Below the pieces are notes generated by a model. The model did not search any database. It worked only from the letters and a program-made list of their open reading frames with translations, and had not been told where the DNA came from. The position numbers and the translations under genes are program-made. Of a stretch of DNA of 24,279 bases, positions 13,802-22,600 are shown piece after piece; the stretch's first letter is position 1, and each line of letters begins with the position of its first letter. The DNA is from a virus: the IMG/VR virus record IMGVR_UViG_3300009124_000103, positions 1 through 24,279 of that record; one strand, 5' to 3'.

Positions 13802-15592
13802 ATGGTAGCAATCCCACGCAGTCAAGGAATACAAGCAAGACCAGAACAAGTAACGCCTACTGTTAGACAGCCAGTAGACACAGGTCAACAATATATAGCT
13901 CAAGGTATTAGCCAATTAGGTGGAGCAATTGCGGATATAGGGGCAATTGCTATGATTCAAGAAAGGAAGCAACAAGACGCTTACGAGGTTAGCAAAATAC
14001 TTGATTATAAAACACAACTTAGACGCTTTGATAATCAAGAAAAAATTAGATTAGCTGAATTAGGAGCAACGCCCGAAGTAATAGAACAATCAAAAAAAGA
14101 TATTGCTGATAGAAGAAAATTATTTAGTCAAGAATTAAGACAAGTTTTTGGTGACAATAAAAGATTGCAAGCTTTAGCAGACCAAGAAGAAAAAACAAGT
14201 TTTGTTGATTTAGAATATACTATTGACAAAAACTTATCGGATAAAAGAAGAGAATATGCTCAAAATAGTTTTTATGAGAATATTAGCAATCTTAAAAACG
14301 AGTACGAAAATGCAAATTCTCCCGAAGAGTTTAATTCAATAGCCTTAGAATTAGGCAATGCTCAAAAAGTAGCTTTAAGTGCAGGCATTGTTGATTTTAA
14401 AGATTTAGAAAGAATAGAAAAAGATTTTAGGGAAATAAGAAAAGAAAAAGAAAGAGAAATAGCTAGACAATCAGCCTTTGCTGGAGCGATGAGAGGAGAA
14501 TTTATTCTTGATCCAACTGATAAAGATAGTCAAGAAGTAATAAATAAGGCTTATGAAGACTATGCTTTGGATAGTGAAGACCCTGAAGGGTATGCTAGAG
14601 ATATTTCAATTAATACTGGAATAGTGCCAAAAGAAGCCAAAAGTAGATGGGTGGGTGCATTAATGGCAGGAAACCCAAAAGCAAAGATTAACGCTGCTGC
14701 CAATATTATGGATTTGTTAGACCAACAACCAACCCTACAAAATCAATTTAGCGAAAATGAAACTGCTTTGGCTAGAGCTATTTATAATAGAACACAAACT
14801 GGATTAACCGAAGATGAGATTGTAGAATATGCAATGACTGAAATTGATAAAAACCTAGGGAAAGATGAACTAATAAGAAAACAAGAGTTTGAATTTGAAT
14901 TTGGTAAAAATGGTAAGAAGTTTAAAGAAAAGCTAGATACAATAAGAAGCAGATTAAAAGATAGAAGCGGAATACCAATTTTTGATCCTGAAATTGATCC
15001 AACAAGAGATGCAGAAACAAAAGCTAGGTTTGACACAATAACTGCTGATGTTGCAAGAACAGCGAAAGATTTATTTATAAAAAGAGGTTTAAATGTTGAT
15101 GATGCTATTGACGAGGCTGAAAATATTGTAATGTCGCAATGGGGTATTACAGAAATAGGGGGAAAAAAACGCTATCAAAAATACAGCCCTGAAATTATGT
15201 ATCCTAACTTCCCTAAAAAAGCTTTACAAAAGCAGGTTTATGAAGAAGCTAGTAAATATTTGCCAAATAAAGATGTTATTCAAAATCAATTAAGGTTAGA
15301 GCCAGTGCCTGAAACGCTTAATAGTAATAAGGTAAAATATTACATGATGACGGAAGATGATTATGGCGCAGTAGATATTTTAAGGGATTCTCAAAATATG
15401 CCTGCCGTATTTACTCCTGATATAACTAAAACAGAAGAGTATAAAAAAGATATGCAAAGAAGAGAGGAGTTGAATGCAAACTTTTCAAGAAGAAAGACAG
15501 AATTAAGAAAGCAACACAAAGATATTAAACAAAAAGAAAAATCTAAACCTCTTTTATATAGAGGGCAATCAATGATAGGAATAGGTTTATAA
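13802..15592 (+). CDS. Internal virion protein, T7 gp15-like
   Basis: A 596-residue, highly charged, mostly helical protein. The opening (AIPRSQGIQARPEQVTPTVR, then QQYIAQGISQLGGAIADIGA) and long coiled-coil stretches (RRFDNQEKIRLAELG, ERIEKDFREIRKEKEREIAR) match gp15-like core proteins, which with the gp16-like protein form the ejection channel through the periplasm. No enzymatic motif seen. The start lies two bases after the gp14-like stop and the stop overlaps the next ATG (TAATG). Family assigned from gene order and architecture; sequence similarity to T7 itself would be very low. Confidence 0.75.
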   Translation: MVAIPRSQGIQARPEQVTPTVRQPVDTGQQYIAQGISQLGGAIADIGAIAMIQERKQQDAYEVSKILDYKTQLRRFDNQEKIRLAELGATPEVIEQSKKDIADRRKLFSQELRQVFGDNKRLQALADQEEKTSFVDLEYTIDKNLSDKRREYAQNSFYENISNLKNEYENANSPEEFNSIALELGNAQKVALSAGIVDFKDLERIEKDFREIRKEKEREIARQSAFAGAMRGEFILDPTDKDSQEVINKAYEDYALDSEDPEGYARDISINTGIVPKEAKSRWVGALMAGNPKAKINAAANIMDLLDQQPTLQNQFSENETALARAIYNRTQTGLTEDEIVEYAMTEIDKNLGKDELIRKQEFEFEFGKNGKKFKEKLDTIRSRLKDRSGIPIFDPEIDPTRDAETKARFDTITADVARTAKDLFIKRGLNVDDAIDEAENIVMSQWGITEIGGKKRYQKYSPEIMYPNFPKKALQKQVYEEASKYLPNKDVIQNQLRLEPVPETLNSNKVKYYMMTEDDYGAVDILRDSQNMPAVFTPDITKTEEYKKDMQRREELNANFSRRKTELRKQHKDIKQKEKSKPLLYRGQSMIGIGL

Positions 15593-18500
15593 TGAGTCTT
15601 ACACTAGAAGAACTACAATTTAAACAAAGATTACAACAGCAAGAGCCTCAAACTCTTAATGTGTTAGCTCCTAAACCTGAGCTTAAGCAAGAATTTTCTT
15701 TTGGCGAAATAGCACAAGCAGCTTTTGAAAGAGAAAATACACTTGTATCAACAATAGTAAACATAGCAAGTAATAAAACAGACGATCCCGAAGATGCTAA
15801 TTATGATGTAATAGGTAAAATAGAAAACACTCCTTATCAAGACTATTTTGATTCTTTTGTAGGCAAAGTTTACAACGATCAACAATTTGAAACTATGAAA
15901 GCCAAAATTGATAGAGAGTTGCAAAATAGAGAAATAATAAATAGCTCTGGTGCTTTAGGAATAGGAATGTCAGTCGGTGCTGCTTTGCTTGACCCAGTTA
16001 ATTTAATCCCAATAGGTGGAGTTGCTTATAAATCTTTTAAGGCAGGCAAGACTCTAAAAGGAATAGTGCAAGGTGTAGAAGTAGGTTTAGCGTCGGAAGC
16101 GGCAACGGAAGCTATTTTACAATCACAACAAGAAACCAGAACAATCGAGGAAACAGTAACTAATATAGCAGGTGGTGCAGTCTTTGGTGGTTTAATTGGT
16201 GGTGCAGTAGCAAGACTTTCAAGAAAAGAATTTGACAAGCTATCAAACGACACGCAAAAAGATATGCAAGATGATTCACCAAGGGTTGAGTTAGATGAGC
16301 AGGGTAATATTATACCAAGAAGTGTAGGCGCAGCCGAAGCCCCTAAAATTGACCCTGAATTATCTAAGTTAAAAGGTGGCTCTTTTGGAATATCGACAGC
16401 AGTGATTAAAAGCACAAAAAATCTTAATCCAATGCTAAGAATATTTGAAGGTAAATCAGCAAAGGCTAGAGAATATTTGCCTCAATTAGTTAGATCAAAT
16501 ATGCTAACTAAAGCAAACGAGCAAGGAATTAGAACGCAACAATCGGCAGAAATTAACTCTTTACAATACAACGCAGGGTTAGCAAAGGCTATTACTGATA
16601 GTAGAAATACTTACAAACAGTTTAATAAAAAAATAAAAGCTGAAACTGGGCAATCGGTAGGCATAGATAGTTTTTATGACCAAGTATCTTTGGCAATGAT
16701 TAGAGGCGATAAATCAGAAATACCCGAAGTAGAACAAACGGCAAAACTTTTTAGATCGCAAATATTTGATCCTTTAAAAGAAGAGGCAATCAAAGTTGGC
16801 TTATTAAGAGAAGATGTAGATGTTAAAACAGCTACTTCATATTTAATGAGACAATACAACACAAAAAAAATAATTGCTCAATCCCCACAATTTAAAGATA
16901 TTATTAAGAAAGGAGCAAGAGAAAGGTTAGTACCTGAGATACAAAATAAATTACAAAAGACAGAGAAAAAAATTGCTGATATAGAAGCAAAAACAAAAGA
17001 AAAATCAATCTTAGATACTCAAATTAAAGAAAAAGAAAATTTACTAAAAAGAGATTATGAAAATCCTAAATTAAGAGAGGATTTAGAAAAACTTAAAGAT
17101 AGAAGACTTGAATTAGATATATTAATAGGCGATGAATTATCTATTAATCAATTTATTGATGACATAGCTGATAGTGTTTATGATAAAATAACTGGTTTAG
17201 ATCGAGGCGGAATATCTATGCCTTATGATATGAAAATTGCAGAAAGAGGACCAGCGAAAGAAAGGGTTTTAAATTTTGTAATGGACGAAGAGTTAAGACC
17301 TTTTTTAGAAACTGATGTAACAAAGATTGCCAAAAACTATACAAGAATACTTGGAACTGATGTTGAAATAATGCGTAACTTTGGCGACCTAAATTTAAAA
17401 CCACAAATACAAGAAATTAAAGATGAATTCAAGCAGTTAAGAGATAAGGCAACAACAGAAAAAGAAAGGCTAAAATTACAAGATGAAGAGAAAGAAACAA
17501 TTAAAATAATGGAAGCTTTAAAAGACGCTTTGCGAGGTAATTATGGGCGATCAGATGACCCTGATAGTCTTTTTGAAAAAGCAGGTAGAGCCTTTAGAAC
17601 TTTAAATTATGTAACAAAGCTTGGAGGAGTAGTACTATCTTCTTTTGCAGATACAGCAAGAGCTATGATGGTTCACGGCTTTACAAGAGCTTATGCAAAA
17701 CCATTAAAAGCTTTAATTACAAATACTAAGGCAATTAAATTATCAATAGAAGACGCAAAATTTGCAGGACAATTAGCTGAAGCAGTAACTCATCAAAGAG
17801 CTTCGGTAATGGCTGATTTGGGTAATCCATACAGTTATGATGGGAAATTTATGACAGCCCTTAATTATTTAGGCGAGAATTTCTCAAGATTAAATATGCT
17901 AGATTACTGGAATAACTTTATGAAGGGCTTTTCTTCTTTAGTAACGCAAAGAAGATTAATAGATAATATAAATGGTTTTGAAAAACTAAGCAAAGGAGAA
18001 AGGCAATATATGGCTTTTCTTGGTATAGATAATGGCAATATAAAAGAACTACAAGACCAATTAAGAAAACACTCATACAAGGAAGATGGCTACCCTATTG
18101 CTAATTTAAAGAATTGGGACAATAAAGATATTTTAAGAGTTTATAAATCAGCTTTAAATACTGATGTAGAAAGAACTATTGTCACAAAAGGGGTTGGTGA
18201 TACTCCTTTATTAATGCACAAAAACTTTTTTAAAACAGTATTACAATTTAAATCATTTGCTTTTGCCGCTCATCAACAAGTATTAATAGCTGGATTGCAA
18301 CAAAGCGATGCTGCTTTTGTTTCAGGGCTTTCAGCTTCAATGGCAATGGGTGGTTTAGTTTATTATCTAAAATCAACGGCAGCTGGAAAAGAAGTCTCTG
18401 ATAAGCCAGAAGTTTGGGTAGCAGAAATGTTTGATAGATCGGGTTTTATGCCAATATTAATGGAATTAAATGGAATAGCTGATATAGGAGGTTTTGGAGT

Positions 18501-18723
18501 TGGCAGATTAACAGGGCAACAACCACTATCAAGATTTCAAAGTAGAAATGAAGTTGGGGCTTTGCTTGGTCCATCTTTTGGAATGACTCAAGACCTTGCA
18601 ACAATTATTAGGGCAATAAGCGAGGGTAAATTTACCGAAAGCGATTTAAAAGCAATTAGGCGTAATATACCATATCAAAACTTGACTTATATAAGGTTAT
18701 TAGAACAAATAGCAAAAGATTAA
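15592..18723 (+). CDS. Large internal virion protein, T7 gp16-like, without visible lytic domain
   Basis: A 1043-residue protein, the largest in the window. Near residues 120-145 is a glycine-rich hydrophobic stretch (SSGALGIGMSVGAALLDPVN, LIPIGGVAY), and near 190-207 another (NIAGGAVFGGLIGGAVARL), likely membrane-interacting. A charged coiled coil covers about 445-520 (LQKTEKKIADIEAKTKEKS). Near 900-925 lies AAFVSGLSASMAMGGLVYYL. Proteins of this position and size are ejected to form the inner-membrane end of the DNA channel. Unlike T7 gp16, the N-terminus shows no lysozyme-like transglycosylase motif; wall digestion may fall to the M15 or NlpC-type peptidases further on. Confidence 0.8.
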   Translation: MSLTLEELQFKQRLQQQEPQTLNVLAPKPELKQEFSFGEIAQAAFERENTLVSTIVNIASNKTDDPEDANYDVIGKIENTPYQDYFDSFVGKVYNDQQFETMKAKIDRELQNREIINSSGALGIGMSVGAALLDPVNLIPIGGVAYKSFKAGKTLKGIVQGVEVGLASEAATEAILQSQQETRTIEETVTNIAGGAVFGGLIGGAVARLSRKEFDKLSNDTQKDMQDDSPRVELDEQGNIIPRSVGAAEAPKIDPELSKLKGGSFGISTAVIKSTKNLNPMLRIFEGKSAKAREYLPQLVRSNMLTKANEQGIRTQQSAEINSLQYNAGLAKAITDSRNTYKQFNKKIKAETGQSVGIDSFYDQVSLAMIRGDKSEIPEVEQTAKLFRSQIFDPLKEEAIKVGLLREDVDVKTATSYLMRQYNTKKIIAQSPQFKDIIKKGARERLVPEIQNKLQKTEKKIADIEAKTKEKSILDTQIKEKENLLKRDYENPKLREDLEKLKDRRLELDILIGDELSINQFIDDIADSVYDKITGLDRGGISMPYDMKIAERGPAKERVLNFVMDEELRPFLETDVTKIAKNYTRILGTDVEIMRNFGDLNLKPQIQEIKDEFKQLRDKATTEKERLKLQDEEKETIKIMEALKDALRGNYGRSDDPDSLFEKAGRAFRTLNYVTKLGGVVLSSFADTARAMMVHGFTRAYAKPLKALITNTKAIKLSIEDAKFAGQLAEAVTHQRASVMADLGNPYSYDGKFMTALNYLGENFSRLNMLDYWNNFMKGFSSLVTQRRLIDNINGFEKLSKGERQYMAFLGIDNGNIKELQDQLRKHSYKEDGYPIANLKNWDNKDILRVYKSALNTDVERTIVTKGVGDTPLLMHKNFFKTVLQFKSFAFAAHQQVLIAGLQQSDAAFVSGLSASMAMGGLVYYLKSTAAGKEVSDKPEVWVAEMFDRSGFMPILMELNGIADIGGFGVGRLTGQQPLSRFQSRNEVGALLGPSFGMTQDLATIIRAISEGKFTESDLKAIRRNIPYQNLTYIRLLEQIAKD

Positions 18724-18740
18724 TTTTATAATTTATAATT

Positions 18741-20285
18741 ATGACAATAGCAGAAACAACATATTCTAATAGAAATAATTACACTGGCGATGGTTCAACC
18801 AAAGTCTTTAGTTTTACTTTTAAAGTATTGCAAGAAACTAATTCTATTAAGAATAAGAACTACACAATAAAAGTTATTTTAACAGAAGGTAATGTTGAGA
18901 CAGAGCAAACAGAAGATACTGACTATACAGTCGCTTTAAATAGTGAAGGATTAGGCACAGTAACTTTTACAACTGCTCCAACTTCAACACAAACAATCAC
19001 TTTTCTAAGTGAAATCCCTAGAACACAATCAACAGATTATGTTAATATTGGAACTGATAAATTCCCTGCCGATAGCCACGAAGCAACTGTTGATAAACTT
19101 ACTTTAATTTCAAGAGAACTAGATGAGAAAATTAATAGAGCAATATTATTATCTGAAAGCTCAAATTTATCCAATGTTACAATTCCTGTCAGCGCAACTA
19201 ATGCTGATAAGGCTATTGTTGTTAATAGTGCAGGTGATGATTTGACAGCTAAGAATTTAGCAGATATAGGAACGGCACCAGTTACTGATTATATTAAGAC
19301 ATTGTTAAATGATGAAACGGCAAGCGAGGCTAGAACAACTTTAGATGTTTATAGCACAAGCCAAGTTTATAGCACAAGCCAAGCAGAGCAAAAAGCAAAT
19401 AGTTTGACAGCTATTACTACTTTGCAAGATGCAGACCAGTTTATTGTTGCCGATAATTCTGATAGTGATAATAGTAAAAAAATAACAAAAGCTAATCTAC
19501 AACTTGCTATTGCACCAGATGCAACCACCACAACACAAGGCATATCATATCTAAACAAACCAGTAACCATTGCCAATAATGCAACTGATGGCGACCACGA
19601 TATGGACTTTGGAGCTGGTAACTTTGATTTTGATGATGGAAGCGGACAAGCAACTCTAAGTGCATTAACTAAACAATTTGATGCTACTTTTGCTTTAGGC
19701 ACAAATGCAGGTGGTATGGTTAGTGGCGAGTCTTTGCCAGCTAGTGGTTTTGTTTATGTTTATCAAATATCAAATGCTAGTGGTTCAATAACTGATATTA
19801 TTGGTACAACAACAGCCGATGGCTCAACAATAAGCGGTGATCCTGTTGTAAGTGCAAATAGCCTAACCAAGAAAAAATATCTTTGTGCTTTACCAACTGA
19901 TGCAAGTAATAATATAAGGTCGGGAACTTACATTTTGTATAAAAAAGGAGGATATAAATTTATATATGATGATTTTATTACAGATGCTTTTCATGCAAAC
20001 GATTCAGGATCTAGCAATTATGAAATTAGCGTGCCAAGCGTAGTATGTCACGCAATAGTTAAAGGGGAAGCTACAAACGATGCAGCAAATGCTTATCCTT
20101 ATATAAACCTTACAACTAAAAACAATACAACTTACACTATGATAGATACTCCAACATTGGCAGCGGGAACAAGTAAAAGTTTTGGCGTAATACCTATACC
20201 AACAGCAGATAGACAAATTAGAAAGGTTTGGGGTGGAAGTAGTAACAGGAGAGTATGGCAATATACTCTTGGTTGGATAGAATAA
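18741..20285 (+). CDS. Tail fibre protein, T7 gp17-type N-terminus
   Basis: A 514-residue protein. The N-terminal 130 residues (SNRNNYTGDGSTKVFSFTFK, DTDYTVALNSEGLGTVTFTT, ITFLSEIPRTQSTDY, then HEATVDKLTLISRELDEKIN) are the classic tail-attachment domain of T7-like fibres. The middle has coiled-coil/repeat segments, including a tandem VYSTSQ pair. The C-terminal 250 residues are Gly/Asn/Thr-rich and end in GGSSNRRVWQYTLGWIE; they probably form the trimeric receptor-binding head. The fibre attaches at the tail adaptor and determines host adsorption. The ATG follows TTTATAATTTATAATT without a Shine-Dalgarno. Confidence 0.9.
   Translation: MTIAETTYSNRNNYTGDGSTKVFSFTFKVLQETNSIKNKNYTIKVILTEGNVETEQTEDTDYTVALNSEGLGTVTFTTAPTSTQTITFLSEIPRTQSTDYVNIGTDKFPADSHEATVDKLTLISRELDEKINRAILLSESSNLSNVTIPVSATNADKAIVVNSAGDDLTAKNLADIGTAPVTDYIKTLLNDETASEARTTLDVYSTSQVYSTSQAEQKANSLTAITTLQDADQFIVADNSDSDNSKKITKANLQLAIAPDATTTTQGISYLNKPVTIANNATDGDHDMDFGAGNFDFDDGSGQATLSALTKQFDATFALGTNAGGMVSGESLPASGFVYVYQISNASGSITDIIGTTTADGSTISGDPVVSANSLTKKKYLCALPTDASNNIRSGTYILYKKGGYKFIYDDFITDAFHANDSGSSNYEISVPSVVCHAIVKGEATNDAANAYPYINLTTKNNTTYTMIDTPTLAAGTSKSFGVIPIPTADRQIRKVWGGSSNRRVWQYTLGWIE
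19347..19382 (+). repeat. 18-bp perfect tandem duplication in the tail-fibre gene
   Basis: gtttatagcacaagccaa occurs twice in succession (19347-19364 and 19365-19382), encoding VYSTSQ twice. The copies are identical, so the duplication is recent or recently homogenised. It lies at the hinge between the attachment domain and the distal fibre. Confidence 0.9.
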
Positions 20286-20303
20286 ACTTAAATCATAAAT
20301 AAA

Positions 20304-20942
20304 ATGGATATTTCAAGAAATACAGTAACAGGCGAAATTATTAAAGAAAAAAGCTTAGGCAATTTTTTTAGAGAAGGCGATTGGGTTGATTGCATAGATC
20401 GTACAACTGGCAACATAAAAGCAAGCGAGCAACCTTTTATTGATGCTTGGGATTTACAACAAGCTAAAACTGCTAAGATTGCCGAAATAAAAGCCAAGCG
20501 AGATGAGATGGATTTAAATCCATTAAATAGATATGCTAGTGAAGCAATACCAGCTTATGAAGTAACTTTTGATGAGTTTCTAAATATCACCAAAACAACT
20601 AATAACGTTTCTTTTGTCTTTGATGTAAAGCCATTATCTATTCCAATTAGAACACCAAGCGAAATTTTAAGAGATGTTAAAGAGTCATCAGAATCAGACG
20701 CTAATTATTTTTTGCCTTATAGTTGTGATATTATTGACAATGCAGGAAATTTTCTAAAGAAAGGGGCGATCGCTTTAGATTTGGCGGTTAGAAATGATAT
20801 TATGGGACATCTTAAAAACAGGGCGACACAGAACACTTTAGTTGCCAATATGCTTAAAAAACAAGTATTGTTGGCTACTACTATTGAAGAGGTGCAAGCT
20901 ATAAGTTGGTTTACAAACGAAAATGATACACGCTTTGCATAA
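20304..20942 (+). CDS. Tail-fibre-associated protein, DUF4376-like
   Basis: A 212-residue protein directly after the fibre gene. The segment DAWDLQQAKTAKIAEIKAKRDEM-type (abridged: QQAKTAKIAEIKAKRDEM) followed much later by RNDIMGHLKNRATQNTL and a final KKQVLLATTIEEVQAISWF resembles DUF4376-type proteins and the C-termini of tail-fibre assembly proteins, in which a helix with regularly spaced R/K-R residues precedes a compact helical domain. Possible roles are fibre chaperone or distal fibre subunit. No enzymatic motif or membrane segment. The ATG is preceded by AATCATAAATAAA. Family call is tentative. Confidence 0.55.
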   Translation: MDISRNTVTGEIIKEKSLGNFFREGDWVDCIDRTTGNIKASEQPFIDAWDLQQAKTAKIAEIKAKRDEMDLNPLNRYASEAIPAYEVTFDEFLNITKTTNNVSFVFDVKPLSIPIRTPSEILRDVKESSESDANYFLPYSCDIIDNAGNFLKKGAIALDLAVRNDIMGHLKNRATQNTLVANMLKKQVLLATTIEEVQAISWFTNENDTRFA

Positions 20943-20981
20943 TCTCAAAATGTTACACTTTCTGAAAAAGAGCATTACTTT

Positions 20982-21332
20982 ATGCCAAATACTTTTCAAT
21001 TAATGTTAGAATATATTTCATCAATTATTTATGGCTTTGTCTCTTTTCTCTTTGGTGGAATGGTAGTGCTTATAGTTAAGCTAACTACCAAAGTAATTCA
21101 AAACGAAGTTTCAAAATTTGGTCAATTAGAAAAAAAAATTGACAAAATTAAAACTCAAGAAATCGAGCAAAGAAACGAAATTAAAGAAGAGTTAAAGCAA
21201 TATCTTGACCAAAGATTGAATAAAATGGAAAACAAATTAAAGGTTAGTGTAGTTAAACATACTAGCAATAATATGACAGTACAACTTGAAAAGTTATTTA
21301 AACTATTAGAAGAAGAAAAAAGAAATGACTAA
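20982..21332 (+). CDS. Membrane protein with long coiled coil (lysis-region)
   Basis: A 116-residue protein: one or two hydrophobic helices near the N-terminus (YISSIIYGFVSFLFGGMVVL, IVKL), followed by a continuous charged coiled coil (KFGQLEKKIDKIKTQEIEQR, ...LNKMENKLKV, ...LEKLFKLLEEEKRND). This is the shape of some holins or inner-membrane spanin subunits, and it opens the lysis-type cluster. It overlaps the next gene by eight bases. I do not recognise a specific family, so holin or spanin-like is a suggestion from topology and place. Confidence 0.6.
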   Translation: MPNTFQLMLEYISSIIYGFVSFLFGGMVVLIVKLTTKVIQNEVSKFGQLEKKIDKIKTQEIEQRNEIKEELKQYLDQRLNKMENKLKVSVVKHTSNNMTVQLEKLFKLLEEEKRND

Positions 21333-22020
21333 AATTAGATTAGTTACGCCACAAGACAGAAAACAAAAAATCTTAAAAGACTTGAGAAACTCTATTCAGC
21401 TATTGGATAGAACTAAACTACACTTATTGTTTTATCAAAGAAATTTCTCACTAAACCCGCTTGTCCTTATACCTCGCTTAGTCTATAAAGTTAAAGGCGA
21501 CGAAATTATAGATCATGTAGGCTTTATTAATCATTTTGACTATGACGAGGTAAGGGCTAGATGGACAGCTAAAACACTAGATGCTACATTACATAATGGA
21601 GTTATTGAAAGGGATTTTGAAAATGTCGCTTCTAATTACAAAGGTAAAGTATATGTAGTTACTATTGGCGATTGTGATTATAAAAAGATGGAAGAGTTTA
21701 CTAAGATGGTTGAAGGTTTGCCTTATGGTGAAATATCAGCTATCTTGTCAGCGGTAGATGGTAATCATTTTAACGAGTTTTCAAGGAAATTAGGGCTTGA
21801 GATTGATAGACAAAATTATGACAAAGACGAATTAAAAGATGCTCTCAATTATGGCGGTGATTCAATGTTTTGCTCATTTAAAACTGGCTTAATGCTCAGA
21901 CATCAAGGAAGAGAATTGCCAAGAGAAAATGGAGTAGCTAAAGAACTAACTCCAGCTAATATTGCCGAAATCGTTTTAAATGATTTTGGCGGAGTAAAAC
22001 AACTTATTTGTTATAACTAA
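21325..22020 (+). CDS. Putative permuted NlpC/P60-like cysteine peptidase or amidase
   Basis: A 231-residue protein with the order of key residues seen in permuted papain-like (YiiX/NlpC-P60) enzymes: a histidine in IIDHVGFINHF (H64), strands LDATLHNGVIERDFENV and KGKVYVVTIGD, the segment VEGLPYGEI (131-138), and then a cysteine in GGDSMFCSFKTGLML (C183), followed by LTPANIAEIVLND. In the family the Cys-His pair hydrolyses peptide, amide or thioester bonds in walls or lipids. There is no signal peptide; export could be through a holin. It sits between membrane proteins in the lysis region. A role in lysis or in the virion is equally possible; the family call is by motif only. Confidence 0.6.
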   Translation: MTKIRLVTPQDRKQKILKDLRNSIQLLDRTKLHLLFYQRNFSLNPLVLIPRLVYKVKGDEIIDHVGFINHFDYDEVRARWTAKTLDATLHNGVIERDFENVASNYKGKVYVVTIGDCDYKKMEEFTKMVEGLPYGEISAILSAVDGNHFNEFSRKLGLEIDRQNYDKDELKDALNYGGDSMFCSFKTGLMLRHQGRELPRENGVAKELTPANIAEIVLNDFGGVKQLICYN

Positions 22021-22209
22021 ATGACTAGATTTGAGGCTATTTTAAATTTTTTAAAAGACTTGCGAGTTATGGGACAAGGTGTTTGGCTATCAAGAATATT
22101 CTTTGGTGGCTTGCTTATAATATCAATTTCTATTAGTGTTGCTATTCTAATCATTGCTTACAATGTAAGAATAGAAGATGTCATTGAATTAATTAAATTA
22201 GTAAAATGA
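22021..22209 (+). CDS. Small membrane protein, holin candidate
   Basis: A 62-residue protein with a polar, basic N-terminus (MTRFEAILNFLKDLRVMGQG) and one strong membrane helix (FFGGLLIISISISVAILIIA, residues about 27-47), then a short charged tail (RIEDVIELIKLVK). One-helix proteins of this size next to spanin and endolysin genes are common holins. It starts directly after the peptidase stop and overlaps the next gene by four bases (ATGA). No sequence family recognised. Confidence 0.6.
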   Translation: MTRFEAILNFLKDLRVMGQGVWLSRIFFGGLLIISISISVAILIIAYNVRIEDVIELIKLVK

Positions 22210-22421
22210 TTTACAAGATAATCGGTTATTTTACAGCTTCGTTGGTTACAATATACTTTATGCTTTTTAAGGCTAAAAAGAAAGGCAAGGAAGAGGTTAA
22301 GCAAGAAATGAATGATAATGCTTTAAAAGTTGTAAAAAATAGCCAGAAAGCTAAGAATAAGTTAAGAAATACAAGTCGTGAAAATATAGAAAAGAAAATG
22401 CAAAAATATATAAGAAAATGA
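22206..22421 (+). CDS. Inner-membrane spanin-like protein (Rz-like)
   Basis: A 71-residue protein with an N-terminal membrane anchor (IIGYFTASLVTIYFMLF, about residues 5-21) and a highly basic helical remainder (KAKKKGKEEVKQEMNDNALK, VVKNSQKAKNKLRN). This is the topology of an i-spanin, anchored in the inner membrane with a periplasmic coiled coil. It overlaps the following lipoprotein gene by four bases (ATGA), and an i-spanin/o-spanin pair in this order is the usual arrangement. Confidence rests on topology plus that neighbour. Confidence 0.55.
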   Translation: MIYKIIGYFTASLVTIYFMLFKAKKKGKEEVKQEMNDNALKVVKNSQKAKNKLRNTSRENIEKKMQKYIRK

Positions 22422-22600
22422 GAATTTTACTATTTCTATTATTACTAACGGCTTGCAAGACTAAAGTTGTTTATACTGATAATTTTTGCTTGTGGTTTGA
22501 GCCATTAACAATGACACAAGAGGAAGTTAAGTTAGTATCAGATAAAACCTTGTTAGATATATATGCAGTTAATCAACAATATGAGGAGCAATGCAAATAA
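22418..22600 (+). CDS. Outer-membrane lipoprotein, o-spanin-like (Rz1-like)
   Basis: A 60-residue protein with a short lipoprotein signal, MRILLFLLLLTAC, in which LTAC is the lipobox and C13 the lipidated residue. The mature part (YTDNFCLWFEPLTMTQEEVK, then LLDIYAVNQQYEEQCK) matches a pattern I know from small phage lipoproteins: C-x-x-x-x-P-[IL] near the start and N-x-x-[WY]-x-x-x-C at the end. As an o-spanin it would contact the partner encoded just upstream and help fuse or disrupt the outer membrane at lysis. It implies a Gram-negative host. The gene overlaps the M15 gene by 10 bases. Confidence 0.7.
   Translation: MRILLFLLLLTACKTKVVYTDNFCLWFEPLTMTQEEVKLVSDKTLLDIYAVNQQYEEQCK

Noticed and set aside
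16026-16415. 129-residue leftward frame inside the gp16-like gene, and similar antisense frames at 10974-11303, 11563-11823, 19367-19702 and 20004-20261
   Set aside because: All lie within well-supported rightward genes, lack sensible starts and have compositions expected of antisense shadows.
18741-20942. Diversity-generating retroelement as in BPP-1
   Set aside because: The head genes resemble BPP-1, but there is no reverse transcriptase and no template/variable repeat pair near the fibre gene in this window.
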